Assembly: GCF_002929215.1 (NCBI RefSeq)
Contig: NZ_PJII01000009.1
Location: 1-64,000, forward strand
Direction: 5' to 3'
DNA: 64,000 nt
Source of the DNA: Arthrobacter sp. ZGTC412
Lineage (GTDB): Bacteria; Actinomycetota; Actinomycetes; Actinomycetales; Micrococcaceae
Positions within the stretch are counted from its first letter, which is position 1. Each line of letters opens with the position of its first letter. The translations under genes were made by a program, and so were the position numbers. Positions 1 to 8,530 of the stretch are shown here, piece by piece. The notes beneath the pieces are model-generated. The model was given only the letters and a program-made list of their open reading frames with translations. It was not told where the DNA came from and ran no database searches.

Positions 1-609
1 CCGCTCGATGCCGCCACCCAGGACGGCAAGGACATCGTTGTCCCGTACACCAAGGACAAGGTCAAGGACGCACCCCGCGTCGCCCCTGACGGGCACCTGG
101 AGCCCGCCGAGGAAGACCAGCTCTACACCTACTACGAAGACTCCAGCGGCTTCTCCCGCCACGATAACCAGGACACCACCGGTGTCGCCGCCGGCCGTGG
201 GACGGTCGGACATGACACCTCCGGGCCCACCACCGATGATGCGATGACCCGCTCTGAAGAGCAGCTCCGCGTCGGCACCGAAAAGCAAGCCACAGGCCGC
301 GCCCGGCTGCGTAAGTACGTGGTCACCGAAATGGTCACCAAGACCGTTCCGGTCCAGCGTGAAGAGGTCCGCCTCGAACGTGAGCCGATCACGGACGCCA
401 ACCGCGGCGCGGCCCTGGACGGCCCCGCCATCAGCGAGGAAGAACATGAGGTGATACTCCACGAGGAACGCCCCGTTATCCAGAAGGAAACCGTCCCCGT
501 CGAACGCGTCCGCCTCGACAAGGAAACCGTGACCGAACAGCACACCGTTACCGAAGAAGTCCGCAAGGAAAACATCGAACTCGACGACGACGGCCGCAAC
601 CGCCGCTAA
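1..609 (+). CDS. PRC-barrel / DUF2382 domain protein, 5' end outside the window
   Basis: The reading frame is open from base 1 to the TAA at 607-609, giving 202 visible residues; the start lies upstream of the window. The first ~20 residues (ending in VVPYTKDKVKDAPR) look like the end of a PRC-barrel domain. After an acidic linker, residues ~82-200 are a DUF2382 domain, rich in charged residues with repeated E-x-P-V and V-x-R-V/L patterns (KTVPVQREEVRLEREPI, ETVPVERVRLDKETV). Such proteins are common in actinobacteria and cyanobacteria and are usually linked to stress; the molecular role is not established. It is a soluble cytoplasmic protein by appearance. A strong hairpin follows the stop codon. 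Confidence 0.85.
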   Translation, partial: PLDAATQDGKDIVVPYTKDKVKDAPRVAPDGHLEPAEEDQLYTYYEDSSGFSRHDNQDTTGVAAGRGTVGHDTSGPTTDDAMTRSEEQLRVGTEKQATGRARLRKYVVTEMVTKTVPVQREEVRLEREPITDANRGAALDGPAISEEEHEVILHEERPVIQKETVPVERVRLDKETVTEQHTVTEEVRKENIELDDDGRNRR

Positions 610-642
610 GGCCGGCACCCTCCAGGGCCGTCAATAAGGTGC

Positions 643-681
643 CCCATGGTCCGCCCTCCATTTCTGGAGGCGGACCATGGG
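643..681 (+). terminator. Hairpin terminator candidate after the DUF2382 gene
   Basis: Arms 643-660 and 665-681 pair over 17 bp with one bulged base and a 4-nt loop. It starts 34 bases after the DUF2382 stop codon. There is no T-tract, as is common for GC-rich actinobacterial terminators. Confidence 0.6.
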
Positions 682-784
682 CTAACGCGCGAAGTTCTGG
701 CCGGTGGCGCGCTGAAGCTATGCCTTATTCGACCCGTGCTGTGCCGCTGTGGGTGGCGTGCGGTGGGTGAGAGTTTCCTCCACC

Positions 785-931
785 TTACGGGTCACGTATT
801 GCCGCTCGGCGGGGCGCCGGGTTTCCCAGACGAGGGCTTGGCTGGTCCAACAACTTTTTGAGCTGCTTTTCGAAGCGTTTGCCAAAGACAGGGTGCTGAC
901 TACTTGCGGCGAGGTCAGGAGCAAAGGTCAC
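785..931 (-). CDS. Possible 48-residue hypothetical protein, coupled to the ORF upstream
   Basis: A GTG start (929-931) overlaps the stop codon of the small membrane ORF just upstream in a GTGA arrangement, the usual sign of translational coupling. The product begins MTFAPDLAASSQ and contains a basic-acidic stretch (KRFEKQLKKLLDQ) that could be an amphipathic helix. I recognise no family. The coupling is the main argument; the ORF is short and could be chance. The rest of the 690-1365 gap shows no other gene I can support. Confidence 0.25.
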   Translation of the reverse strand: MTFAPDLAASSQHPVFGKRFEKQLKKLLDQPSPRLGNPAPRRAAIRDP

Positions 932-1110
932 CTGTCTACGCGCCGAATCAGCGCGTAGAAGGGAAGGGCCAGAAGCCTGACGATCCCGGCTAACGCAAGA
1001 AGGATGGTGAAGGAAGCGAGCTGCCCAATAAACATCAAAGCAGCCACTGCCAGCGTTCCTGAGTATGTCAGGGCGAAGGAAAGCGTTGCTGTTGCGGACG
1101 GAGGGCTCAC
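928..1110 (-). CDS. Possible small membrane protein (60 aa)
   Basis: This 60-residue ORF has two hydrophobic stretches, roughly residues 16-35 and 37-53 (TLAVAALMFIGQL and ILLALAGIVRLLALPFY), and ends in basic residues (ALIRRVDR), which fits a two-helix inner-membrane protein with a cytoplasmic C-terminus. Its stop overlaps the start of a second tiny ORF. No family is recognised and no clear ribosome binding site decides the start. It sits alone between the DUF2382 gene and a TetR gene. Confidence 0.4.
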   Translation of the reverse strand: MSPPSATATLSFALTYSGTLAVAALMFIGQLASFTILLALAGIVRLLALPFYALIRRVDR

Positions 1111-1365
1111 CGCTTGCCGGGTTAAGACTCAAGCTGTGCCGCCGCCCCCCAAACATGCACGCCGACACAGCCTCGCCTTTCCTAGCGGAGCTTTAACAGA
1201 TCCGAGACAAGAATAATTGACAGCCTTCACCGAAACAAGACGGTCGTCCGGTTTCCTTTAGTTGTTCGCGAGGGTGCGGTTTGCCGGTTTCAGCGTGTAG
1301 GGCGGGGAACGCGGGACGATATCGCGGCCTTCTGACCGTCACTAAGCCGATGACGCAGCCTGACC

Positions 1366-2016
1366 CTACCGCTGTCCAGGACTTTCAGCGGACACCAGAC
1401 CGGAGAGGACCTGTGGGTCCTCGTGAAAATCTTCATGCATGATCCCGGGCAACAAGAGGGCCCACATCTCCTCGATCCGTTGCATGACATCACCGCGACC
1501 GGTCAGGACACCAGAGACCATTTGAACTCCGGTGAACGACGCAACAAGGTATCTGGCAAATGCCTCGGATCCGACGGAGGATCGTACTTGCTTTTCTCTC
1601 TTGGCCCGGTCAATCAGCTGCTCCATGACGGCGATCCAGTCCTCGTATGGTCCTTGCACCGGCTGGCCAAATGCGGTTGCTTCCAGCGTGAGACGGATGC
1701 CGGCCCGGACGACAGGCTCATGCACCAGCTTGAGCCCGAACACGCGGCACAGGAGGATCATGGTTGGCAGGGCCGGCCGGTCCTCGGCGACGAGAGATGC
1801 ACTCTCTGCCACGACGATCCGGTGCTGCTCCTCGATGACCGTCTTGGCCAGCTCTTCCTTGGACTGGAAGTGAAAGTAGAGCGCCCCCTTGGTGACCTTG
1901 GCCGCATCGGAAACCTGGGTCAGACTGGCACCGCCGTAGCCGTGCTCCTCAAAAACCGCTGCGGCCCCGACAATTATGGCCTCACGGGTGGCCTTCGCAC
2001 GATCCTGAAGGACCAT
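1366..2016 (-). CDS. TetR-family regulator of the ScbR/ArpA (gamma-butyrolactone receptor) type
   Basis: The 216-residue protein has a TetR_N helix-turn-helix at residues ~8-55 (TREAIIVGAAAVFEEHGYGG, then SLTQVSDAAKVTKGALYFHF). The start QDRAKATREAII and the motif TKGALYFHFQSKEELA are typical of the autoregulator-receptor branch (ScbR, ArpA, BarA), although many non-Streptomyces members answer to other ligands. The C-terminal ligand domain (60-200) has no diagnostic residues I can name. No ScbA-type synthase gene is visible nearby, so the ligand and targets are unknown. Partly symmetric sequences in the promoter region (2082-2115) could be its own operator. Confidence 0.85.
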   Translation of the reverse strand: MVLQDRAKATREAIIVGAAAVFEEHGYGGASLTQVSDAAKVTKGALYFHFQSKEELAKTVIEEQHRIVVAESASLVAEDRPALPTMILLCRVFGLKLVHEPVVRAGIRLTLEATAFGQPVQGPYEDWIAVMEQLIDRAKREKQVRSSVGSEAFARYLVASFTGVQMVSGVLTGRGDVMQRIEEMWALLLPGIMHEDFHEDPQVLSGLVSAESPGQR

Positions 2017-2081
2017 AAATGAACCTCAACTCAATTATTCGGCCTGGTTCCCGGCCCATCACTTCTTGTTGCGATCATAGC

Positions 2082-2115
2082 AAGACGGTCAACCGGTTAG
2101 TTTGGAGGCTAACGG
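2082..2115. promoter_or_regulatory. Possible operator upstream of the TetR gene
   Basis: The sequence holds the palindrome AACCGGTT (2091-2098) and an imperfect inverted repeat CCGGTTAG-N8-CTAACGG, 70-100 bp upstream of the TetR start codon. It loosely resembles the autoregulatory elements bound by ScbR-type receptors, but the match is weak. Confidence 0.3.
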
Positions 2116-2312
2116 CGGCAACGTGCGCCTCATCGACTGGGATCCTCAGTCGAGCGTCTCTCGTTCCGTACGGCACGCTTCACGACGGGGGCTGGCCGCT
2201 GCTCTGCATTCCTCCGCCTGAGCAGTTCTGACTTCCACAGTCTGGGGAGAAAACGCAACGAAAAATGGCAGGAAACTGCCCCTTTTGCAGGCACTCCCCC
2301 GCCTGTTTTCAA

Positions 2313-2525
2313 GAGCCGATAATGGAGATTCCGTCAACCTGTCAGGGCTTTGACCCTCCCGTGCTTCCTGAACGCTGCAGGAAGCACGGCGACCTTGAGC
2401 CGTCCATGACTGGGGTCAATTTGGGTTATCCACGGCTGGAAATCGGGAGCCGGTGGGTAGCTCCTGAGCAGCAGTAGCGGTGGGTAACCTCTGAGAATTG
2501 CCCCCAGTTGTGGGCGGGGTAGTGT
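2313..2525. repeat. Dispersed intergenic repeat, copy A
   Basis: It starts with AGCCGATAATGGAGATTCCG and continues with about 190 bp that closely match copy B at 18940-19135: for example GAGCCGTCCATG, CTGGGGTC, GGTTATCC, CGGCTGGAA and AGCAGCAGTAGC occur in the same order and orientation in both. The repeat supplies the whole C-terminal half of the ACT-domain ORF on the minus strand, so it has probably overwritten the original end of that gene. Confidence 0.7.
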
Positions 2526-2813
2526 GCCTCTCTGTGCTAGAGCTCTCCTGTTGGAGACTGTCAGGTGGCTTGCCGGTGCCAAGCCGCGTTGGACAGCTAC
2601 TACGCAAGGCAGCCGTTCGAGCTGTCTGTGGAGGAGCGCTGTACGTTCTTCGTTGGCAATGAGTGTGTGCTCAATGACCCAGGTGTCGGTCTCTGACGTG
2701 ACGCATGCGCTGATGGATCGGGGCTCCGTTCCGCGGACACGCACCAGGCCTACGACTCGGTTGACCCCGGCAAGTCCATCGCGCACGGTCACGCGCAGTA
2801 CCTGGTGCGACAT
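2334..2813 (-). pseudogene. Orphan ACT-domain protein (IlvN-like), 3' part replaced by a repeat
   Basis: Residues 1-78 form a recognisable ACT domain (LRVTVRDGLAGVNRVVGL, then SISACVTSETDTWVIEHTL, then LLHRQLERLPCVVAV), the regulatory domain found in the small subunit of acetolactate synthase. IlvN/IlvH proteins bind valine and control the large subunit; no large-subunit gene is nearby. A stand-alone protein of this kind would be ~80-90 aa, but this frame runs on to residue 159. The extra part, from about residue 82, lies in dispersed repeat copy A and reads as proline/leucine-rich low-complexity sequence. The ACT core may still be made, but its natural end looks lost. Confidence 0.6.
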
Positions 2814-2971
2814 TCTAGGTTCCCGCTATGGCGTTGCGGCGCCGGTGCCGGTGCCTTCGATGATGGTCTTGAGTCCTGCGGCCAGCGCGGGGAGGCTGAT
2901 CCATTGTTTCGGACGCCCGTGCCCAGTGTTTCTTTGTTCCGGGTCATATTTTCCGTCCTCGGTTTAGAGGG

Positions 2972-3409
2972 TCAGTTGGCGGGGGTGAGTTCGGCTTCGG
3001 TGGTTGCTTTGCCGGAGACGCGCTTGCCGAGGGTGATGAAGACCAGGATCAGGCCGGCCGTGAGGCCGATGTGTCCCAGCCCGGAGATGCCCGCGATCGC
3101 TGCTGAGGGCGTGGTGCCCTGAACGGTGAGGATGCCGTTGAGGACCATCATGCCGGAGGTGAGGGTAAGGCTGGCGTTGTAGGTCCAGAAGAAGGCGTTG
3201 AACGTCCGCAGATTGGAGAGGGTGAAGAGTTTGTCCAGTGCCAGGACTGCGAGGAAAAACAGCATGCCCAGAGCCAAAAGATGGGTATGGACCACGGAGA
3301 GTTGACTGTCGCCGGTGAAGTCATTGGCTTTGGTGAATGAGCGGTAGAAAAGCCCGGAAATCAGCCCGGCGATCAGGTAGGAAAGGGCGGCGTAGTAGAT
3401 CTTTTTCAT
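2972..3409 (-). CDS. DUF2871 family integral membrane protein
   Basis: The 145-residue protein has four predicted membrane helices (about residues 7-25, 42-62, 75-95 and 108-128). The start KKIYYAALSYLIAGLISGLFYR and the motif LSVVHTHLLALGMLFFL with its conserved histidines are characteristic of DUF2871. The function of the family is unknown; the histidines inside the membrane could bind a metal or haem, but that is speculation. It lies 95 bp downstream of the ABC transporter ATPase on the same strand and may share its transcript. Confidence 0.85.
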   Translation of the reverse strand: MKKIYYAALSYLIAGLISGLFYRSFTKANDFTGDSQLSVVHTHLLALGMLFFLAVLALDKLFTLSNLRTFNAFFWTYNASLTLTSGMMVLNGILTVQGTTPSAAIAGISGLGHIGLTAGLILVFITLGKRVSGKATTEAELTPAN

Positions 3410-3504
3410 GGCGAGTTGTCCTTGGTTAGATGAGTTGAAGGCCGGAGGTCTTATGACAGGGGGTTATATAAGGGCCTGGATGGTCTGGGTAGCCGATGTG
3501 GGGC

Positions 3505-4203
3505 TCAGACCGTGGTGAGCATGGGGGTGAGTTTGCCGTCGCGCATGGTGGCTACCGAGTCGGTCAGGGGTACGAATTCGGTGTCGTGGGTGACCATGAC
3601 GGTGGCGACCATGAAGTCGTCGGTGACACGGCGCAGGAGCCGGATGATGGAGTAGCTGCGTTCGTGGTCCAGGGCCGCGGTGGGTTCGTCCACGAGCAGG
3701 ACTTTGGGGTTCCCCATCAGGGCACGGGCGATGTTGACCCGTTGGCGCTGGCCGCCGGAGAGCTGGTGCGGGCGCTTCGCCGCGCTGGAGCCCAGTCCGA
3801 CGACATCGAGCATTTCCGCGGCCTTTGCCCTGGCTGCTTTGACTGACTTGCCGCGCAGGTGGTCTCCGATGATGAGCTGTTCCGCCGCGGTCAGGGACGG
3901 CAGCAGGTTTGGCTGTTGGAAGATGATGCCGATCTTCTCCCGCCGCAGCGCGGTGAGGTCCTTGTCGCCGAGTCCAGTGGCGTCAGCCCCATCGATGAGC
4001 ACGAGCCCATGGGTGGGGCGGACGAGGGTTGCGGCGGCGGCCAGAAGACTGGATTTACCCGACCCGGAAGGCCCGACGAGGGAAGTTATTTCACCGGCCT
4101 GCACGGCGAGGTTCACCGAGTCGAGGGCTTTGATCGTTCCGTCCCCGTCCGGGTATTCGAGGGTGACGTTGACTAGCTGCAGAGGATGGGACGTGGAGGG
4201 CAT
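3505..4203 (-). CDS. ABC transporter ATP-binding protein (MacB/LolD type)
   Basis: A 232-residue ABC ATPase. Visible motifs are Walker A GPSGSGKSS (44-52), the Q-loop at QQPNLLPSL (~96-104), signature LSGGQRQRV (148-156), Walker B VLLVDEP (168-174) and the H-loop histidine in VTHDTEF (~206). The length and the FQQPNLLPSL form fit the family that drives FtsX-like permeases. It lies 71 bp downstream of such a permease and would form a complex of two ATPases with two permeases at the inner face of the membrane. Substrate unknown; members export peptides, antibiotics or lipids. The divergent two-component system is the likely regulator. Confidence 0.93.
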   Translation of the reverse strand: MPSTSHPLQLVNVTLEYPDGDGTIKALDSVNLAVQAGEITSLVGPSGSGKSSLLAAAATLVRPTHGLVLIDGADATGLGDKDLTALRREKIGIIFQQPNLLPSLTAAEQLIIGDHLRGKSVKAARAKAAEMLDVVGLGSSAAKRPHQLSGGQRQRVNIARALMGNPKVLLVDEPTAALDHERSYSIIRLLRRVTDDFMVATVMVTHDTEFVPLTDSVATMRDGKLTPMLTTV

Positions 4204-4274
4204 CAGGTATGGCCTTTCAAGGAGTGACGCGCGGGTCTGTGGCCGGGCTGCGGAGGGTTCCGTCGGGCGAAGGT

Positions 4275-5408
4275 TTAGTTGCCGCCCAGTGCGATCAGGG
4301 CATCGACTTTGGTGACGCGGCCGACGGCCAGTGCCGCTCCGGCCAGGCCGAGGGTAACGATTCCCAGGATGGGGAGCAGCGTAGTTGCGGGATTAACCAG
4401 GAAGGGGGCCGCCTGTGCTGCGAAGAAGCCGGCGAGGATGCCGATTCCCCCACCGATCCCTGCTCCGGCGAGCAGGACGATTGCGGCCTGCGTGATCGCG
4501 TCCCGCAGGATATAGCCGCTGGATCCGCCCATGGCCTTCAGGACGGCGATGTCGCGGGTCCGCTGCACCGTCCACACCGTCAGGAAAGCGACGATGACGA
4601 GGGCGGAGATGCCGTAGAGAAAGGCCTGCATCAGCGTTAGCGAGCCGTTTTCGCTTTTGTACGACCCCAGGGCCTGGAAGGATCCGGTGCGGGAAGCGCT
4701 CACGGTGTTCGCTGCGGCGTTGGCGGCCGCTTTGTCCACGGAGTCACCGTTCTTGTAGGTGATGGCGGCGATGGTTCCGAGCTGGTTCGGGTTGCTCAGG
4801 TGGGCGAGTTTGGCCCAGGTCGGAAGCGCGGTCCACACCACGCTGGTGTGGGAGTACCACTGGTCCTCGACTATGGCACTGACGGTCAGCTCGGTTCCTC
4901 CGGCGTTGACCCTGTCCCCGGTGTCAAGGGACAGGGCCTCGGCCACGGTTTTGCCGATCACCACGGTGTCGGCGGTGACACGGGCGGGAGCCAGTCCGCC
5001 GTCTTGCTCGACGCCGAAGACTGCGACGTTGGTTGTGCTGGCGGCCGTGCCGGTATCTTCAGCTACGGCTTGGAAACGGGTCTGGCTGATACCCAGGGCT
5101 TCGGCGTCCTCTACGCCGGCCTGGCGCTTCCAGCTGTCCACCTGCGCGGTGGTGACTTCACTTTCGGTGAAGGAAGCCTTTGGCTCGCTGGTGCCGGGGG
5201 CGCCGAAGACAATACTGTCCACTGCTTTGGAGGGGACGCCGCTGCCGTGGACGGAGCCGAGTTTGTCGATGGCGGAGGTCGACTGGTCACCCAGGCCGGC
5301 CGTCAGTCCCGAGAGCATGACGAGCAGCAGGGTGATCAGGGCGACGACACCACCCATCAGGGTGAACCTGCCCTTGGCAAAGCGGATGTCGCGGAGAGCA
5401 AGAAACAC
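4275..5408 (-). CDS. FtsX-like ABC transporter permease
   Basis: I choose the GTG at 5406-5408, which has a purine-rich site AAAGAAG ~7 bases upstream and gives 377 residues starting FLALRDIRFAKGRF. Longer in-frame starts would overlap the divergent kinase gene. The layout is typical of MacB/FtsX permeases: one N-terminal helix (~residues 15-38), a large extracytoplasmic domain (~40-250), then three C-terminal helices with the conserved cytoplasmic loop QRTRDIAVLKAMGGSSGYI between the first two. It pairs with the ATPase that follows. The cargo cannot be told from sequence. Confidence 0.9.
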   Translation of the reverse strand: MFLALRDIRFAKGRFTLMGGVVALITLLLVMLSGLTAGLGDQSTSAIDKLGSVHGSGVPSKAVDSIVFGAPGTSEPKASFTESEVTTAQVDSWKRQAGVEDAEALGISQTRFQAVAEDTGTAASTTNVAVFGVEQDGGLAPARVTADTVVIGKTVAEALSLDTGDRVNAGGTELTVSAIVEDQWYSHTSVVWTALPTWAKLAHLSNPNQLGTIAAITYKNGDSVDKAAANAAANTVSASRTGSFQALGSYKSENGSLTLMQAFLYGISALVIVAFLTVWTVQRTRDIAVLKAMGGSSGYILRDAITQAAIVLLAGAGIGGGIGILAGFFAAQAAPFLVNPATTLLPILGIVTLGLAGAALAVGRVTKVDALIALGGN

Positions 5409-5521
5409 GTTCTGTCTTCTTTCAGTGGATGACGCGTGGCGGTTAGAAGGCTTCTGTTTCAACTCTCCCGCGGACCGGTGCCGGCGCCATCGGGCAGGTA
5501 GTTGATCCTGGATGGAAATAG

Positions 5522-5541
5522 GGTTGATCCAAGGGTCAACC
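5522..5541. promoter_or_regulatory. Inverted repeat between the ABC transporter and the sensor kinase
   Basis: GGTTGATCC-AA-GGGTCAACC is a near-perfect dyad in the 178-bp divergent gap, 46 bp from the kinase start. A further TTGATTGATCC lies just beside it. NarL-type regulators bind such dyads, so this is a plausible target of the adjacent response regulator, controlling both directions. Confidence 0.45.
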
Positions 5542-5586
5542 GTTTGATTGATCCGGCCCGGACAGGGTGGGGCATAAGCTGATTTA

Positions 5587-6918
5587 ATGCCCGTCACGGA
5601 ACCACCCCACTCCCGGGACGGGACCGGTCCTAATACACCCGGGGATCCGCTCATCGGTCTGGATGCTGCTCCTTCGGTTGCGATCTTGCGCGTCCTGCGA
5701 TTGACGCTGCACGTCGGCTTCGCCGTCCTGTTGTGTGTCGCAGTCCTGAGGCTGCTGACATCAGGCGCCGGGGATCCTCTGCGGTATGTCTGGGTTGGGA
5801 TCGCATGCGTCCTGGCCGCGGTGTACCTGGCCGGCACCGTCATGGAAAAGCGGTTCGCCGCCGGGAGCACAGGTTTCGATCCGCGCCGTTACGGTGTCCT
5901 GTGGCTGGTACTTGTCACCGCACTGTGGGTCCTCTTGTTGGCAGGCAGCGCTGATTTCGCCTGGCTTGCGTTCCCCCTCTTCTTCCTCCACCTGCATCTG
6001 TTGCCACGGGGCGTTGCAGTGCTGACCATCGCGTTGATGACGGCAGCGGTGATTGCCGCCCAGTGGGCTGCCAGCGGGCTGACGGTCCCGCACCTGGCAG
6101 TGGTTTTGGGTCCCCTGTTCGGCGCGGCGTTTTCCGTCGTCACCGGGCTGGCCTACATCGCGCTCTACCGGGAGGCGGAGAACCAGCGCCGGGCAGCGGA
6201 TGAACTCCGCCGGACCCGTGCCGAACTGGCAGTATCCCAGCACGACGCCGGGGTGCTGGCCGAACGCGAACGCCTGGCCAGGGAAATACACGACACACTG
6301 GCCCAAGGGCTGTCCAGCATCGTGCTGATGGCGCGCGCGGCAGAAAAATCACTCGCCGACGGAGATACCGCCACCGCTGCCGAACGCTTCGCACTCGTCC
6401 AGCAGACCGCCTCCGAAAACCTGGCCGAAGCCCGGAATTTTGTCCGCGGGCTCTCCTCCCCGCACCTGCAGGAAACTTCCCTGGTGGAGAGCCTGCGCCG
6501 GCTCTGCGAGAGTACGGAAACCGGCGCCGCAGCCCGAGGCTCAGGGCTGCGGTGCCGGTTCGAACTCGACGGCGACCCCGTTGAAATGCCGCAACCGTAC
6601 CGGGTGACCCTGTTGAGGGCCGCCCAGGCCAGTCTCGCCAACGTCAGGGAGCACTCCAACGCGAGCAACGCCGTCGTAACGCTGGCCTTTCTGGGCACTG
6701 AAGTGACCCTGGACATCTACGACGATGGCGTCGGCTTCGACCCCCCTGCAGTAGCCGCTGACAGGAATGCCCGGACCGATGGGAGTGGTTTCGGGATAGC
6801 GTCCCTGCAGAAACGGGTCACCGCGCTGAAAGGTTCACTCGAACTCGAATCAGCGCCGGGGGAGGGGACCGTGGTGGCTGTCCGCCTGCCCCTGCAGGAC
6901 GTGACCGAAAGGGAATAA
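5587..6918 (+). CDS. Two-component sensor histidine kinase, NarL/DesK class
   Basis: The 443-residue protein has about six membrane helices in residues 33-195, a short coiled coil (195-225), a HisKA_3 dimerisation and phosphoacceptor region with the motif ERERLAREIHDTLAQGL (H235), and a C-terminal HATPase domain ending with DDGVGFDPP and the G-box GSGFGIASLQKRV. It would autophosphorylate H235 in response to a membrane or cell-envelope signal and pass the phosphate to the regulator encoded 2 bases downstream. The divergent ABC exporter is the likely target, as in many antibiotic- or envelope-stress systems. There is no strong ribosome binding site before the ATG. Confidence 0.92.
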   Translation: MPVTEPPHSRDGTGPNTPGDPLIGLDAAPSVAILRVLRLTLHVGFAVLLCVAVLRLLTSGAGDPLRYVWVGIACVLAAVYLAGTVMEKRFAAGSTGFDPRRYGVLWLVLVTALWVLLLAGSADFAWLAFPLFFLHLHLLPRGVAVLTIALMTAAVIAAQWAASGLTVPHLAVVLGPLFGAAFSVVTGLAYIALYREAENQRRAADELRRTRAELAVSQHDAGVLAERERLAREIHDTLAQGLSSIVLMARAAEKSLADGDTATAAERFALVQQTASENLAEARNFVRGLSSPHLQETSLVESLRRLCESTETGAAARGSGLRCRFELDGDPVEMPQPYRVTLLRAAQASLANVREHSNASNAVVTLAFLGTEVTLDIYDDGVGFDPPAVAADRNARTDGSGFGIASLQKRVTALKGSLELESAPGEGTVVAVRLPLQDVTERE

Positions 6919-6920
6919 CA

Positions 6921-7574
6921 ATGAAGGATATCCGGATTCTGCTCGTTGATGACCACCCCGTGGTCAGGGCCGGGCTGCGGGCAATGCTCACCGAATTCGA
7001 AGGCATTTCCATAGCCGCGGAAGCAGCAGACGGCGACGCAGCACTGAAGGAACTCAAACGGCTGCAAACCCTGGGCGAGAAGGTCGACGTCGTGCTCATG
7101 GACTTGCAAATGGGCGCCGGGATGGATGGAGTCACCGCGACCACACAAATCAGGATGCTGGAAACGGCCCCGCCGGTTCTGATCCTGACCACCTACGACA
7201 CGGACGCAGACATCCTGGCCGCCGTGGAAGCAGGCGCCAGCGGCTACATGCTCAAGGATGCACCGCCCGAACAGATTCGCCAGGCCGTGCTCTCTGCCGC
7301 TGCCGGCCAGACTGCCCTGGCCCCTAAAATAGCGGCCCTGCTCATGAACCGGATCGCCAATCCCGCTCCTGCACTCACCCCACGGGAAATCCAACTGCTC
7401 GAGCTGCTGGCAACCGGACTGTCCAACCGGGCCATCGCAAAACAAACCTTCATTTCCGAGGCAACCGTGAAAACGCACCTGGTGCACATTTACGAAAAAC
7501 TCGGCGTGGACAACCGCACCGCAGCCATCTCTGCCGCAACTCAACGACGCATCATCCGATCCCCAGGACAATAA
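6921..7574 (+). CDS. NarL/LuxR-family response regulator
   Basis: A 217-residue partner of the kinase just upstream; the ATG lies two bases after the kinase stop, preceded by AAAGGGA. The receiver domain (1-120) has acidic pocket D10-D11, the phosphorylation site D61 in VVLMDLQMG and the lysine in MLKDAPPE. The C-terminal GerE/LuxR helix-turn-helix (~150-205) is LTPREIQLLELLATGLSNRA, then TVKTHLVHIYEKL. This architecture binds dyads as a phosphorylated dimer; a candidate site is at 5522-5541. The 272 bp that follow, up to the next TetR gene, contain no gene. Confidence 0.94.
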   Translation: MKDIRILLVDDHPVVRAGLRAMLTEFEGISIAAEAADGDAALKELKRLQTLGEKVDVVLMDLQMGAGMDGVTATTQIRMLETAPPVLILTTYDTDADILAAVEAGASGYMLKDAPPEQIRQAVLSAAAGQTALAPKIAALLMNRIANPAPALTPREIQLLELLATGLSNRAIAKQTFISEATVKTHLVHIYEKLGVDNRTAAISAATQRRIIRSPGQ

Positions 7575-7846
7575 AAAGTCGCGTCCTCTACCGGAACTTG
7601 CCGGGGTACCCGGACGGCAGGGCGATACCGAGCAGTACGTTCACAGGGGAATCGGCCATCGTTTGAGCTTTAAACTACCTATCCGCGCATGACAAATCTG
7701 TAAACAACTATTTTTTTGTCACCTTCCGTTCATTGCCCGTCATGGCTCCGTCACGCCGGATCGTTGGCAAGTTGACCGCAGGGCAGTCGACTCTCTTATG
7801 GGACGGTTACTGCACGAGTGTGTTGTAAGTCCCTTAGGATGGGCTG

Positions 7847-8497
7847 ATGGCACAGTATGGACGCAGTCAGGCACGCGTGACGCGGAGGGGATCGACGGAT
7901 CCTCGGGCGGTCGCGTCGCAACGCCTTCTGGTGGAGGCGTTAACGAAGGTAGTTAAGGCTGAAGGCTTCGGTGCCGCTTCCGTGACCCGCGTCGCGCTTG
8001 AGGCGGGGCTTAGCCGGAGCGGGTTCTATGAGCAGTTCGCCAGCGTCGAGGAGCTCGCGCTATTCATCCTCGATGACCTGGTCGCCGAGATTGCTGCCCT
8101 CGATATTGAGGCCCGGACCGTGCACGGCGCCGATGGGCAAGCCGTCTCCGAGTTCGCTCTCGAGCTCATTCTCCAGACGGTCTTCGAGAACCGGGAGCTC
8201 TACGAGCACCTGCTGCTCTCCGAGCACGCAGGCGGCACCGTAGCCAGAGCCATCCAAGGGTTCGCCCGGGGCTGCCGTCCGATCATGGCGGTCGCCCGAC
8301 CCCAGTGGCCGGACGCGCGAATCGACCTCATGGCGAGCTCGTTCGCCGGGCTGATCGTGAGTGGAGTGATGCACGCCTTCAGGACAGGCCAGCCTCATAC
8401 CGCCCACGGCCTTGCACACGAACTCATCAGCTTCATGCCGCCATGGCTCTTCCTTCCGGACGGCAGCCATCCCAAGATTGAGCGGTCCCCGGGTTAA
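7847..8497 (+). CDS. TetR-family regulator, probably of the adjacent desaturase
   Basis: 216 residues. The DNA-binding domain is at ~22-70 (ASQRLLVEALTKVVKAEGFG, then VTRVALEAGLSRSGFYEQF), a clear TetR helix-turn-helix. The C-terminal domain is TetR-typical but not diagnostic. The gene lies 111 bp upstream of a fatty-acid desaturase on the same strand, with an inverted repeat in between, so control of membrane fluidity or fatty-acid desaturation (as for DesT or FasR in other bacteria) is a reasonable inference. A TTGACC at 7772-7777 with TTATGG about 18 bp further could be its promoter. Confidence 0.85.
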   Translation: MAQYGRSQARVTRRGSTDPRAVASQRLLVEALTKVVKAEGFGAASVTRVALEAGLSRSGFYEQFASVEELALFILDDLVAEIAALDIEARTVHGADGQAVSEFALELILQTVFENRELYEHLLLSEHAGGTVARAIQGFARGCRPIMAVARPQWPDARIDLMASSFAGLIVSGVMHAFRTGQPHTAHGLAHELISFMPPWLFLPDGSHPKIERSPG

Positions 8498-8530
8498 CCG
8501 TTGCGACCCGAACCAGCTCGGCCTCACAGC

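Noticed and set aside
1290-1493. Short frames overlapping the 3' end of the TetR gene
   Set aside because: No start signal and no similarity; antisense or out-of-frame to the regulator.
2789-2947. 52-residue minus-strand ORF between the DUF2871 and ACT genes
   Set aside because: Low-complexity sequence; another frame of the same stretch looks more protein-like (ISLPALAAGLKTIIEG) but has no start codon. No support for either.
5409-5870. N-terminal extension of the FtsX-like permease (531-residue frame)
   Set aside because: It would overlap the divergent kinase gene by almost 300 bp, and the extra part is proline/arginine-rich without similarity; a GTG with a good ribosome binding site starts the conserved region.
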